The translations under genes were made by a program, and so were the position numbers. A stretch of DNA of 64,000 bases from Cytophagales bacterium. Its GTDB lineage: Bacteria; Bacteroidota; Bacteroidia; Cytophagales; Cyclobacteriaceae. Below the pieces are notes generated by a model that was not told the DNA's origin, did no database searches, and saw nothing but the letters and a program-made list of their open reading frames with translations. The DNA is taken from the NCBI GenBank assembly GCA_017303795.1, contig JAFLBR010000014.1:1-64000 (forward strand). The letters run 5' to 3'. Shown one piece after another: positions 8,448 through 17,590 of the stretch (its first letter is position 1; every line of letters begins with the position of its first letter).

Positions 8448-8805
8448 GGTAGTATCAGATACAAACCCACTGGTTTACCTTTTGAATGGCAATGAAGAGG
8501 TTGGTCGCCTGTTAGATGGAAAAGAATGTTGGGTTTCGGTGATAACTGAATTAGAGCTTTTCGGAAAAAAAAATCTGACAACTGCCGACAAAAAAGAAAT
8601 TCAGATTCTGCTGGATAGTTGTTATATAACCGACCTGTTACCGGGTATTAAGCGGATCACAAAAAATCTGCAACAAACTAACTCGCTTAAATTGCCAGAT
8701 GCCATTATTGCCGCGACCGCCCTATACCTTGGCCTGCCGTTACTAACTGCGGATAAAGCATTTAAAAAAATCAAAGACATTGAACTCATTTTACTCGATG
8801 TCTGA
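8434..8805 (+). CDS. VapC-like PIN-domain ribonuclease toxin
   Basis: A 123-residue PIN domain whose acidic residues are all visible: D9 in SDTNPL, E39 in ITELE, D in KLPDAIIAATAL and D in LTADKAF. These bind Mg2+ for RNA cleavage. The start ATG 8434 lies inside the antitoxin's last codons (14-bp overlap), typical for translational coupling. The natural target (tRNA or rRNA loop) cannot be predicted. The active site looks intact. Confidence 0.88.
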   Translation: MNGIRVVSDTNPLVYLLNGNEEVGRLLDGKECWVSVITELELFGKKNLTTADKKEIQILLDSCYITDLLPGIKRITKNLQQTNSLKLPDAIIAATALYLGLPLLTADKAFKKIKDIELILLDV

Positions 8806-8853
8806 TAAATCAAGTGGCCTCCTCAGTAATTAAATCTATCCGATAAGATTAAA

Positions 8854-10164
8854 ATGGAAACGGTACGGAAATACACGCTCTCAGTCGCCATCATGCTGGT
8901 AATTGCCAATATGATTGGTACCGGAGTTTTCACTTCGCTGGGCTATCAGGTAGGGCCATTGCCTTCGGGGTTTGTTATTTTAATGTTGTGGTTGGTTGGC
9001 GGAGTAGTGGCACTATCGGGTGCGTTTACTTACGCTGAAATTGCAACTACCTTAAAAAAATCCGGTGGCGAATACCTTTATCTCGCCCGCATCTTTCATC
9101 CGGCTCTTGGTTTTTTAAGCGGGTGGATGAGTGCGGTAGTTGGTTTTGCCGGAGCCATTTCGGCTGTAGCCATTGCCATTGGCGCTTATGCAACCGAAGC
9201 CGTTGGAATTTCAACCGAGTTGATTGCTATTGCTGCCATTGTGTTGGTATCTGCAATCCATTGGTTTGGTGTTAAAACAGGAGGCATTGCGCAAACCATT
9301 CTTACCACTATTAAATTAAGTTTGATTGCTTTCTTCTGCGTTGCACCATTTTTCTTTTCGAGTTCCGAAACAGAAGTAAATTTCTTACCTCAACCAGGCG
9401 ACTGGAACCTAATTCTAAGTTCGGGTTTCGCGACTTCACTCGTATTTGTGGTTTATGCGTACACCGGCTGGAATGCATCGGCTTACATTGCCGGTAATCT
9501 TGAAAATCCTAAACGCAATCTGCCCCTTTCGCTTGTTGCAGGTACGTTACTTGTTGTTATCATTTACTTGTTGCTTAACGCGATGTTTATGTACTCGGCT
9601 TCGTTTGCTGAATTAAATGGACAGAATGATATTGGCAATGTGGTTGCCTTTAAACTTTTTGGTGCAAAGGCCGGATTTATTTTTGCGGGCATCTTCAGTG
9701 TAGCACTACTATCAACGCTAAGTGCTATGACTATTGCCGGGCCGCGCGTAACCGAAGCCATGGGCGAAGATTATGGATTGCTGAAATCGTTCACCAAAAA
9801 AAATAAATACGAGATGCCTTACCTTGCCATTCTGGCGCAGGGTGCCTGGGCCATCTTTCTGGTGTTGGTAAGTTCGTTCAAAGAAATTATTCAATACATC
9901 TCCGTTAGTCTTTCCATCTTTTCAATGATTACCGTAATCGGGATTTTCTGGTTGCGCAAACAACATCCGTTGGCAGATTCATTTAAAGTCCCGTTTTATC
10001 CAATAACTCCACTCATTTTTGTGGGCTGCACAATATGGATGATTTATTATGTGGCGGCTGATGACCCAAAGATTTTGATTTACTCGCTGGCAACGTTAAT
10101 ACCAGGCTACATTTTATACCTATTCGCTAACCGTTACAATCGCAAACACAACAACCCCTTATGA
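8854..10164 (+). CDS. APC-family amino acid permease
   Basis: A 436-residue inner-membrane protein with about 12 hydrophobic helices. The first contains the APC unwound-helix signature (IANMIGTGVFTSLG, near residues 18-31), where the alpha-amino and carboxyl groups of the substrate bind. FVVYAYTGWNASAYIAGNLENPKRNLP is the usual TM6 and loop of this group (L-type or cationic amino-acid transporters). Substrate is not predictable from sequence alone. Its stop overlaps the start of the next lipoprotein gene (ATGA), so the two are co-translated. Confidence 0.92.
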   Translation: METVRKYTLSVAIMLVIANMIGTGVFTSLGYQVGPLPSGFVILMLWLVGGVVALSGAFTYAEIATTLKKSGGEYLYLARIFHPALGFLSGWMSAVVGFAGAISAVAIAIGAYATEAVGISTELIAIAAIVLVSAIHWFGVKTGGIAQTILTTIKLSLIAFFCVAPFFFSSSETEVNFLPQPGDWNLILSSGFATSLVFVVYAYTGWNASAYIAGNLENPKRNLPLSLVAGTLLVVIIYLLLNAMFMYSASFAELNGQNDIGNVVAFKLFGAKAGFIFAGIFSVALLSTLSAMTIAGPRVTEAMGEDYGLLKSFTKKNKYEMPYLAILAQGAWAIFLVLVSSFKEIIQYISVSLSIFSMITVIGIFWLRKQHPLADSFKVPFYPITPLIFVGCTIWMIYYVAADDPKILIYSLATLIPGYILYLFANRYNRKHNNPL

Positions 10165-11363
10165 GATTATTTTTTGTATGCCTGCTGGCAGCTTCTTTAT
10201 TTCAGGCATGTACTCCCACTCCAAAAGAAAACGAAACTATCGCTATTGATTCAGTAGCGCAGGATACAGTAGCCATACTGCCGGAGCCACCGCCACCGGT
10301 TATCATTTACAAAGATTCGGCTTTGGATAATCTGGGCCGTTTTGTAGCGGGATTATCGCAAACGGATTCCAATGCGTTTTCGGCTTTGGAAGTTGACCAC
10401 TACTGGCAGGATTATAAAACTGCGATGGATAAAAGTTGGGATAAAATGTTTGAAACCCGCTTAAGTAAAATTACAGGCTGGCGCGATAGTACGTTGGCGC
10501 ATCACAACGATTCGCTTACGCTTTTCTATCCTTTCTCCGGTCCGGATTTTCTGCACGCCACTTATCTCTATCCACATGCATCTACTTACATCTTGGCTGC
10601 CCTTGAACCCATTGCCGCTGTACCGCAGTTGGATACTTTACCGATCACTGTGCGCGATAAATTTTTAGATACGTTGGGGGTTTCGTTGCGCGATATTTTT
10701 CAGAAGAGTTATTTCATCACCAAACACATGAAGACCGACCTGAAACAGGTTAAAGGAGTTTTACCGCCACTCTACTTTTTCATTCAGCGTTCAGGCCATG
10801 AATTTATTTCGCAATCCTTTATAACCATCGATAGCACCGGCACAGAAACCGAAGTAGATCTTAAAAAATTACATTGGCAAAAAACACCCGGAGTAAAACT
10901 CGTGATCCGAAACATCGCCACGCAGGAAATCAAAACGGTGTATTATTTCTCGGTAAGCATTTCCAACGGTGGCTTAACAGAGCGACCTGAATTTGTAACA
11001 TTCATAAGCAAACATGCACCGTTTAATACGTTTGTAAAATCGGCCAGCTACCTGATGCACAACACGCATTTCACCAGCATCAAAGATTTAATACTGGCGA
11101 ACACCGAAAATCTTTTTCAGGACGATACCGGTATTCCATATAAAGATTTTAAAAAGAACCTCGGCTTTGCCGTACAGTTTTATGGCGAGTATGTAAAACC
11201 TGTTAAAGATTTTGGCGATGCCCGCTACCAGGCCGATCTGGATTCAGCCTTCAAAGCATCTACCATAAGGCAAAAACTTCCGTTCTCATTAGGCTACCAT
11301 TGGGGCTCGGCCAAACAGCATTATATTTTGGTACAGAAGAATGAGGTGGGTGAGATGAAATAG
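10161..11363 (+). CDS. Hypothetical lipoprotein
   Basis: The 400-residue protein opens with a signal peptide and lipobox (LFQAC, Cys17), then a proline-rich linker (PEPPPPV, about residues 42-48). The rest is mixed alpha/beta with no motif I recognise. A 4-bp overlap with the amino-acid permease implies co-expression. Likely a periplasmic-side or surface lipoprotein; function unknown. Confidence 0.75.
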   Translation: MRLFFVCLLAASLFQACTPTPKENETIAIDSVAQDTVAILPEPPPPVIIYKDSALDNLGRFVAGLSQTDSNAFSALEVDHYWQDYKTAMDKSWDKMFETRLSKITGWRDSTLAHHNDSLTLFYPFSGPDFLHATYLYPHASTYILAALEPIAAVPQLDTLPITVRDKFLDTLGVSLRDIFQKSYFITKHMKTDLKQVKGVLPPLYFFIQRSGHEFISQSFITIDSTGTETEVDLKKLHWQKTPGVKLVIRNIATQEIKTVYYFSVSISNGGLTERPEFVTFISKHAPFNTFVKSASYLMHNTHFTSIKDLILANTENLFQDDTGIPYKDFKKNLGFAVQFYGEYVKPVKDFGDARYQADLDSAFKASTIRQKLPFSLGYHWGSAKQHYILVQKNEVGEMK

Positions 11364-11379
11364 AAATAACTATACAATT

Positions 11380-11949
11380 ATGAGCAAGTGTATTCTATTT
11401 ATTTTAGTCATTACAATCTCATATCAAAGCCAGGATAATCAGGTAGATTCAGAAGTATCAAATGCAATCGAGCGGGTCTTCACTGCAAAGAGTAATCAAC
11501 TCTGGTCGCGAACGGAAAATGAATTTTTTAGCAGGTGTAAAGCCCTTGGACTATATAATGATGAACTAGATAGATTGGATTCATTCTACAAACTAATTGA
11601 GTTTGTTAAGCTCAACGGATATCCTGAATCATTTTATATCGGTGAAAGTGAAGCCGACCTTCAATTAATCAAAGACCTGAAAGAGATTGGTTATATAGAA
11701 ACTGATGAATCAGCCCAAGTATTTCTTCATAAGATCTGCAAACCTATTGTTGAAGAGTTCAATCACAAGAAATATGATTTAATCTTCGCTTATGGAGCTT
11801 ACAACCCGGATTCAGTAAGTATGTCATTTAATATAATTGCCTCCGAAATAAAACACGGATATAACCGACCAGACTTAAAGCGACCTGGCCTTTACAAGGT
11901 TCACTTACTGTTTTACTTCAGCAGAATGATACGTGGGGATAGAAGGTAA
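11380..11949 (+). CDS. Hypothetical small secreted protein
   Basis: 189 residues with a short hydrophobic N-terminus (CILFILVITISY) that could be a signal peptide, followed by a mainly helical, charged body. No recognised family. It follows the lipoprotein by 16 bp and may belong to the same transcript, but its more AT-rich codon use resembles an accessory gene. The REP-like repeat locus begins about 110 bp after its stop. Confidence 0.6.
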   Translation: MSKCILFILVITISYQSQDNQVDSEVSNAIERVFTAKSNQLWSRTENEFFSRCKALGLYNDELDRLDSFYKLIEFVKLNGYPESFYIGESEADLQLIKDLKEIGYIETDESAQVFLHKICKPIVEEFNHKKYDLIFAYGAYNPDSVSMSFNIIASEIKHGYNRPDLKRPGLYKVHLLFYFSRMIRGDRR

Positions 11950-12061
11950 CACACCTCGGTAGAAATTAAACCTATCTGGCAATTTTAAAACGAATCTAAC
12001 TCTGAACAAAGTTTGTTCACCTAATTGAACCTAAAACTACTTTTTCAATTCAATCTTTAAA

Positions 12062-12253
12062 CCCTGAAAGGGCGCTATTAACAAACGCAGGGTGAAGCCC
12101 TGCGTGTCAAGGAAGATATTATGTAATAGCCCTGAAGGGGCGACATCATATGTCTATGGTCATGGTTTATCACACCCTTTCAGGGTTGTTCTATGCATCT
12201 GTTCCAAATCACAGGGCTTCACCCTGTGTTGAAGTATTTTGCCCTTTCAGGGC
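12062..12253. repeat. REP-like repeat locus 1, two inverted units
   Basis: The gene-poor stretch 11950-12375 is occupied by two copies of a composite unit in opposite orientation. Each unit is a CCCTGAAAGGG-type hairpin, about 12 bp later a CAGGG-loop-CCCTG hairpin, then another CCCTTTCAGGG-type hairpin. Unit 1 has CCCTGAAAGGGC at 12062, CGCAGGGTGAAGCCCTGCG at 12086-12104 and GCCCTGAAGGGGC at 12129-12141. Unit 2 has ACCCTTTCAGGGT near 12174, CACAGGGCTTCACCCTGTG at 12210-12228 and GCCCTTTCAGGGC at 12241-12253. The same unit recurs at 49725-49990. It resembles REP doublets mobilised by RAYT-type transposases; no such gene is in the window. Confidence 0.8.
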
Positions 12254-12375
12254 AAGGCAATCGGACTACCATAGTAGAATCAAGATCGTTCTTTAACAAA
12301 AAATCACTCCGTCCAGACAAATCCATTTTCAACCTTCATCCTTTTTTACTTCCTTTCAGGCTCAACCTTCTTCCT

Positions 12376-14457
12376 ATGAAAACACTTCTTGGTCTCCTGC
12401 TTTTTCTTTCCCTCCCCGCCCTCAGCCAAACGCATTTTGGTTTCAGCGAAAATTCATCGGCCATGCAAACCAAAGCCGAAGAAACTTTTCTGCAACAGCA
12501 GCAAAGCGAGCGCTATAAAAATCATTTAAAAGAACTTACCAAAGAGCCTCACATTGCCGGCAGCAAAGCCAACGAACGCGTGCGCGATTACATGGCCGAG
12601 GTAATGCGCAAGGCTGGCTTTCAGGTGGAAATTTTTCCTTACGATATTTATTTACCCGTAATGCCGGGCACGGCTTATGCCGAAGTGGTGGAGCCCGTTC
12701 GCATTCCACTTAATAATAAAGAGTATATCCATCATGAAGATCCATTTACTGCTAACCCGGAACTACCGGTTGGCTTTAATGCTTATACCGGTTCGGGCGA
12801 TGTAACGGCCGAAGTGGTGTATGCCAACTACGGGCGCAGAGAAGATTTTGAAAAGCTTGCCGCGATGGGCATTTCAGTAAAAGGTAAAATTGTAATCGCC
12901 CGCTATGGCGGAAACTTTCGCGGATATAAAGCCAAGTATGCACAAGCACATGGTGCTGTGGGATTAATCATCTTTACCGATCCGGGCGATAGTGGTTATG
13001 CAAAAGGATTGGTTTATCCGGAAGGCCCATACTTTAATGAAAGTAGTATTCAACGCGGCTCGTTGCTTACGGCAGACTGGACAGGCGATCCGCTCACGCC
13101 TTTCGAACCTGCTTTGCCTGTAGATGGAAAAAAGAAAATCGTTCGTAAGAAACCAGAAGATGTAAGTGGTATGCATTCCATCCCGGTGTTGCCATTGCCG
13201 TATGGATCGGCCAAAGAAATTATTGGACGCATGCAAGGCAAAGTAGTACCTGTCGGTTGGCAAGGTGGTTTACCTTACACCTACAGGTTAGAAGGTGGTT
13301 CAGCATTGAAAGTCCGCGTAAGCGTTCAACAGGAAAGAAAAATTCAGCGGGTATATAATGTAGTGGGAACATTAACCGGTTCCGAATCGCCAAACGAATG
13401 GATTATTGCCGGTTCGCATTACGATGCGTGGGGCCACGGTGCAACTGATCCCAACAGCGGTACTGCAATGTTGTTATCATTAAGTGAATCGTTGGGCAAA
13501 CTCGCGCAAGCGGGTTACAAACCAAAACGCACCATAAAAATTGCGCATTGGGATGCCGAAGAACAAGGTGTAATTGGTTCAACGGAATGGGTAGAACAAT
13601 TTCGCGATGAGTTGAATGCAAAAGGTGTGGCTTACTTTAATGCTGATGGCGCTGTGAGCGGTCGCAACTTTGGTGGTGCCTCCAGTCCTTCACTAAAAAG
13701 TTTAATCATCGAGTCCACTAAAGTGATTCCGTATCCTGATTCAGCAAAAAGTGTTTACGATCATTGGCGCAAGCAAAGCCCGGCCCCTCCTATCGGTAAC
13801 TTAGGGGGTGGTTCCGATCACATTGCATTTTATACGCACATCGGTATTCCATCGTGGAGCGGTGGCACAGGCGGGCCTTCTATGTATCACTCCAACCACG
13901 ATACGTATTATTTCTATGAAAAATTTTCGGATCCTACTTTTAACATGGGGCCGTTGGTAGAACGTGTATTTGGGATTGCTGCTTTGCGTTTGGCTAATGC
14001 CGATGTGATTCCCTATAATGTGAGTCGCTACGGAACAGATTTGCGTACACACTTTGAAGGCCTTCAAAAAGCTATTAGTGCATACGATAAGTCTTCAACT
14101 AAATTTTCTTTCGAGACTTTATTAAAAGCATCGGATGAATTGAAAAAAATTGGAGAAGCGTGTGAGGCCGCATTAAAGACAGCCAACGCTGCCAACAAAA
14201 AAGCCATTAATGCTGAGTTGATTTTATTGGAACGTCAATGGATTGATCAGGAAGGGATGCCGTTTGGTAACTGGTATAAATCATTATACGCTGCACCCGA
14301 TCCGTACAGCGGTTATGCTTCGGCCATCTTGCCGGGCTTTCAATATGAAGCGGCCAATAAATCAACAGCCAACTTAACTAAGTGGGAGCAAAAATATTTA
14401 GCGGCTATTGCACGTTTAAAGACTAAAATGGAATTAATAACCACCCTCACCAAATAA
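12376..14457 (+). CDS. Secreted M28 metallopeptidase, glutamate carboxypeptidase II-like
   Basis: About 693 residues with a signal peptide (MKTLLGLLLFLSLPALSQ), a protease-associated domain inserted near residues 130-300, the M28 peptidase core and a C-terminal transferrin-receptor-type dimerisation domain. Zinc ligands and catalytic residues are visible: GSHYDAWGHG (His about 348), DPNSGTA (bridging Asp), WDAEEQG (catalytic Glu and Glu ligand), NADG (Asp) and YHSNHDTYY (last His). This is the PSMA/NAALADase subfamily M28B, which removes C-terminal acidic residues from peptides. ATG 12376 is chosen over the open frame to 12193, which reads through the repeat locus and has no signal peptide. 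Confidence 0.93.
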   Translation: MKTLLGLLLFLSLPALSQTHFGFSENSSAMQTKAEETFLQQQQSERYKNHLKELTKEPHIAGSKANERVRDYMAEVMRKAGFQVEIFPYDIYLPVMPGTAYAEVVEPVRIPLNNKEYIHHEDPFTANPELPVGFNAYTGSGDVTAEVVYANYGRREDFEKLAAMGISVKGKIVIARYGGNFRGYKAKYAQAHGAVGLIIFTDPGDSGYAKGLVYPEGPYFNESSIQRGSLLTADWTGDPLTPFEPALPVDGKKKIVRKKPEDVSGMHSIPVLPLPYGSAKEIIGRMQGKVVPVGWQGGLPYTYRLEGGSALKVRVSVQQERKIQRVYNVVGTLTGSESPNEWIIAGSHYDAWGHGATDPNSGTAMLLSLSESLGKLAQAGYKPKRTIKIAHWDAEEQGVIGSTEWVEQFRDELNAKGVAYFNADGAVSGRNFGGASSPSLKSLIIESTKVIPYPDSAKSVYDHWRKQSPAPPIGNLGGGSDHIAFYTHIGIPSWSGGTGGPSMYHSNHDTYYFYEKFSDPTFNMGPLVERVFGIAALRLANADVIPYNVSRYGTDLRTHFEGLQKAISAYDKSSTKFSFETLLKASDELKKIGEACEAALKTANAANKKAINAELILLERQWIDQEGMPFGNWYKSLYAAPDPYSGYASAILPGFQYEAANKSTANLTKWEQKYLAAIARLKTKMELITTLTK

Positions 14458-14515
14458 ACAGCAATAGTTTTAAGGTTAACATTAGCTTAATAATTTTAAA
14501 ACAAGAATTACCGTT

Positions 14516-14908
14516 ATGATAAAATTCGCATACACCATATTATACGTTAAAGATGTTGAGCAGAGTATTGCGTTTTATGAAAAAGCATTTGGCTTCATCA
14601 GAAAGTTTATTACCCCGGAAAACGATTATGGGGAGTTATCAGCCGGTGAAACAACACTTTCCTTTGCATCTATTACGTTAGCAAGCTCAAATTTGAAAGA
14701 CGGATTTATCAACAGTAGTCTGGCAAACAAACCTTTTGGTATTGAAATTGGTTTTACAACTGATGATGTTGAAGAAACGGTAAAGGCTGCTATAGATGCA
14801 GGGGGAACAGTACTTGAAGTTCCAAAAACAAAGCCGTGGGGACAAGTAGTCGCTTATGTGAGAGACCCTGACGGATTTTTAATAGAAATTTGTACACCCA
14901 TGAATTGA
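14516..14908 (+). CDS. VOC-superfamily (glyoxalase/bleomycin-resistance fold) protein
   Basis: 130 residues with the two beta-alpha-beta-beta-beta modules of the vicinal oxygen chelate fold: YVKDVEQSIAFYEKAFGF at the start of module 1 and TTDDVEETVKAAIDAGG with VRDPDGFLIEIC in module 2. The final Glu in IEIC is the usual metal-ligand position. Such proteins may be glyoxalase-like, dioxygenase or resistance proteins; no specific substrate is supported. Stand-alone gene between an M28 peptidase and a 2-hydroxyacid dehydrogenase. Confidence 0.85.
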   Translation: MIKFAYTILYVKDVEQSIAFYEKAFGFIRKFITPENDYGELSAGETTLSFASITLASSNLKDGFINSSLANKPFGIEIGFTTDDVEETVKAAIDAGGTVLEVPKTKPWGQVVAYVRDPDGFLIEICTPMN

Positions 14909-14957
14909 TGACCTGTTAAAGAAGAACTTCACATAACCTTTGTTTGTTTAGTAATAG

Positions 14958-15941
14958 ATGTCAAAAAAAATACTCATTACTCGGATAATTCCTCCTGTGG
15001 CAGAAGAACTGTTACAGCAGGCAGGCTTTACGGTAACCGTTTGGCCGGGTGATAGAGCTATGACAAAAGACGAACTGATAGAACACGCACGTAAAGTGGA
15101 TATTTTACTTTCGTTGGGTTCTAACAAACTCGACCGTGCATTTTTTGAAACCTGCAACCATTTGGAAATTGTATCGCAGTTTGCTGTTGGGTTTGATAAC
15201 ATTGATGTAGCGGCCGCCACCGATTTTAAAATTCCGGTGTGTAACACCCCCGATGTATTAAGCGAAGCTACAGCCGATGTGGCTTTTGGCTTGATGATTA
15301 ATGTTTCGCGTAAAATGTTTTATCACCATAAGTTGATTCTGAAAGGTGAATGGAAACAATTTGAACCTTTAAAAAACCTGGGCTTTGAACTTACCGGAAA
15401 AACGCTGGGCATTTTTGGTTTAGGACGCATCGGTAGCATAATGGCGCAACGCTGCAAAGGTGCTTATGGTATGAAGGTGATCTACCACAATCGCAACCGA
15501 AACATAGAAGCAGAAAAAGAAACCGGAGCACAGTACGTTGACTTTGACACATTGCTGCACGATAGCGATATTCTTTCTGTTCACAGTGCCCTCACTCCAG
15601 AAACAAAAGGATTATTCAATAAACAGGCTTTTGCAAAAATGAAAAACACCGCAGTGTTTATTAACACTTCGCGTGGCGGTGTGCACAATGAAGCTGATTT
15701 AATAGAAGCACTTCAAAACAACATTATCTGGGGCGCTGGTTTGGATGTAACTAATCCCGAACCTATGCAGGCCGATAATCCATTATTAAACATGCCCAGC
15801 GTAGCGGTGTTACCACACATTGGCTCAGCTACCATAGAAGCCCGCACCGGTATGGCACGGCTGGCTGCCGAAAATATTATTTCGTTTTATAAGACTGGTA
15901 AGCCTATTACTATTGTGAATGCGGAAGTGTTAAAATCATAG
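14958..15941 (+). CDS. D-isomer-specific 2-hydroxyacid dehydrogenase (glyoxylate/hydroxypyruvate reductase-like)
   Basis: 327 residues with the Rossmann NAD(P) motif GLGRIGSIMAQR, the substrate-binding Arg in INTSRGG, the catalytic Glu in DVTNPEPMQ and the catalytic His in LPHIGSAT. These reduce 2-keto acids such as glyoxylate or hydroxypyruvate to D-2-hydroxy acids. YHNRNRN after the second strand suggests NADPH preference (basic residues instead of an Asp), an inference. Its stop touches the convergent DUF2911 gene (15942), leaving no room for a separate terminator. Confidence 0.92.
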   Translation: MSKKILITRIIPPVAEELLQQAGFTVTVWPGDRAMTKDELIEHARKVDILLSLGSNKLDRAFFETCNHLEIVSQFAVGFDNIDVAAATDFKIPVCNTPDVLSEATADVAFGLMINVSRKMFYHHKLILKGEWKQFEPLKNLGFELTGKTLGIFGLGRIGSIMAQRCKGAYGMKVIYHNRNRNIEAEKETGAQYVDFDTLLHDSDILSVHSALTPETKGLFNKQAFAKMKNTAVFINTSRGGVHNEADLIEALQNNIIWGAGLDVTNPEPMQADNPLLNMPSVAVLPHIGSATIEARTGMARLAAENIISFYKTGKPITIVNAEVLKS

Positions 15942-16556
15942 TTAATTATTGTTTGCAAACTCAAAACGTAAGCGAATTCTCTCCCATTCTATTAAAACAA
16001 CTCCTTGTGAATTGGAGACCTCTTCTACTGAGTAAGTTAGCCTTTGGGTAGTCTGTTCCAATACTTCGGGCTTAACCTCAACCCGTATAACGTCTAAGTT
16101 CTGATCATAATCATCAGCCATGTGTTGGTCCCAGTTTCTGTTCAGAATTACTTTCCACGTTTCTCTACCGGGAATTGTGAATAATCCGTACTTACCAGCT
16201 GGAATTGAAATTGTGTTAATGGTTACATCTGTCATAAACTGTATCGAAGTTGCTCTATGTGCCCCCGTAGCCCACACTTCGTCATACGCAACGAGGCCAC
16301 CCCATATCACTCTATTGCGCACTCCGGGCGATCCGTACTTTATGTGAACATGATTTGAACCAACATTGGTCATAGTAGTTCTTACCGGACTTCCTTTTAA
16401 GGTGTCTTTCGGAATGATACCAGCATTCACGCTGTCTGCATACCCCCCCATCAACATAACCTGATGTGCGCTGTGATCTATCGCTACAGGCTCGCTCTTA
16501 TCTTTCTTACAGGCCGACAATAAAACAATTGCTATAATGATTAGTCCATTTCTCAT
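15942..16556 (-). CDS. DUF2911 lipoprotein
   Basis: 204 residues with lipobox LLSAC (Cys16) and the DUF2911 core: KYGSPGVRNRVIWGGLVAYDEVWATGAHRAT, then IPAGKYGLFTIPG and W-x-V-I-L-N-R-N-W. DUF2911 is a beta-sandwich family common in Bacteroidota with no assigned function. It is the last gene of the long minus-strand operon that contains two MbnP/MbnH pairs, 2 bp after the second MbnH. A second DUF2911 protein is encoded at 51475-52602. Confidence 0.85.
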   Translation of the reverse strand: MRNGLIIIAIVLLSACKKDKSEPVAIDHSAHQVMLMGGYADSVNAGIIPKDTLKGSPVRTTMTNVGSNHVHIKYGSPGVRNRVIWGGLVAYDEVWATGAHRATSIQFMTDVTINTISIPAGKYGLFTIPGRETWKVILNRNWDQHMADDYDQNLDVIRVEVKPEVLEQTTQRLTYSVEEVSNSQGVVLIEWERIRLRFEFANNN

Positions 16557-16558
16557 AG

Positions 16559-17590
16559 TTAGTATTCAGAAAATCGTTTATCTCTTAAAAATTCATGGTC
16601 AGTAAGTGTCTTCAAAAAAGCTACAATATCTTTTTTCTCCTGCTCGTTTAATGTGATACCTAGTTTAGCGTTTTGCTTTAACACCGGATCAAGTGTTTCG
16701 CTGTCTTTCACCCCATCGGTATAATGGTCTAACACTTCTTCCAGTGTGTAGAAACTTCCATTATGCATATAAGGATCGGTGTATTCAATATTACGCAAAC
16801 TGGGCACCTTAAATTTTCCACGATCATTAACGTTAAGCGTAATCTCTTCCCGCCCCTTATCATATCGAAAGTCATTACTAATACCGTTGTTACGATACGA
16901 ACCATCAGTAAATAAATCAGTGGCATGGCAAGTGCTACACTTCTGTTTGAATATGGCAAGACCACTTAACTCCTGCCCGCTAAGTTGACCACCTTCGTTC
17001 CGTACATATTTATCATACCGGCTGTTGGCCGAGATAAGTGTTGCCATGAATTGGCTAAGCGCGCTGAGGAATTGGGCGGATTGAATTTCTTCTACCTGAA
17101 AGGCTTCACGAAAAGCTATTCTATATTTTTCGCTTTGGTTTAGCTTCCTTAAAACATTTTCTAAAGTCTCATCCATCTCCACTGGGTTCTCCAATGCATT
17201 GAGCGGAACAAAATCCAGGTGATTAACTCCACCATCCCAGAAAAAAGTCTTTTGCCAAATCACATTGCTAATGGCCAGAGAATTTCGTTTGCCCAAACGG
17301 TCGTTTACACCATGACTTACATCATGACCATGTTGCGTAAATGCGGAAGGTTGCTGATGGCAGAATCCGCACGAAACAATTCCATTACTGGAAAGATTAC
17401 CATCGTAAAAGAGTTTTTTGCCAAGCAGGAAGCCTTTCTCTGTTATCGGATTATCGTTCAGGCTATAAACCGGTTTTGGTAAATTAGATGGTAATTTAAC
17501 TTCCCATGGTGGGTCTGTGTATTTGAAATCAAATGCCAGTAACCCTAACAGGCTCCCCGTTAAAATCCATAAACTCTTTTTAAAACTCAC
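16559..17590 (-). CDS. Di-haem cytochrome c peroxidase/MauG family, MbnH-like (copy 2)
   Basis: 343 residues with two c-type haem sites, CGFCH (74-78) and CSTCH (218-222), and the family segments FFWDGGVNHLDF, LENPVEMDE and YMHNGSFYTLEEVLDHY. The N-terminal hydrophobic stretch exports it. Members paired with MbnP oxidise a tryptophan of MbnP to kynurenine (MbnH); this gene overlaps the MbnP-like stop by four bases in GTGA, so the start is GTG 17590 and the pair is translationally coupled. Paralogue of 21301-22335. Annotation pipelines would call it cytochrome-c peroxidase; the partner argues for the MbnH role. Confidence 0.9.
   Translation of the reverse strand: MSFKKSLWILTGSLLGLLAFDFKYTDPPWEVKLPSNLPKPVYSLNDNPITEKGFLLGKKLFYDGNLSSNGIVSCGFCHQQPSAFTQHGHDVSHGVNDRLGKRNSLAISNVIWQKTFFWDGGVNHLDFVPLNALENPVEMDETLENVLRKLNQSEKYRIAFREAFQVEEIQSAQFLSALSQFMATLISANSRYDKYVRNEGGQLSGQELSGLAIFKQKCSTCHATDLFTDGSYRNNGISNDFRYDKGREEITLNVNDRGKFKVPSLRNIEYTDPYMHNGSFYTLEEVLDHYTDGVKDSETLDPVLKQNAKLGITLNEQEKKDIVAFLKTLTDHEFLRDKRFSEY

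Noticed and set aside
12193-12375. N-terminal extension of the M28 peptidase
   Set aside because: The frame runs through REP hairpins and lacks a signal peptide; ATG 12376 gives a clean one.
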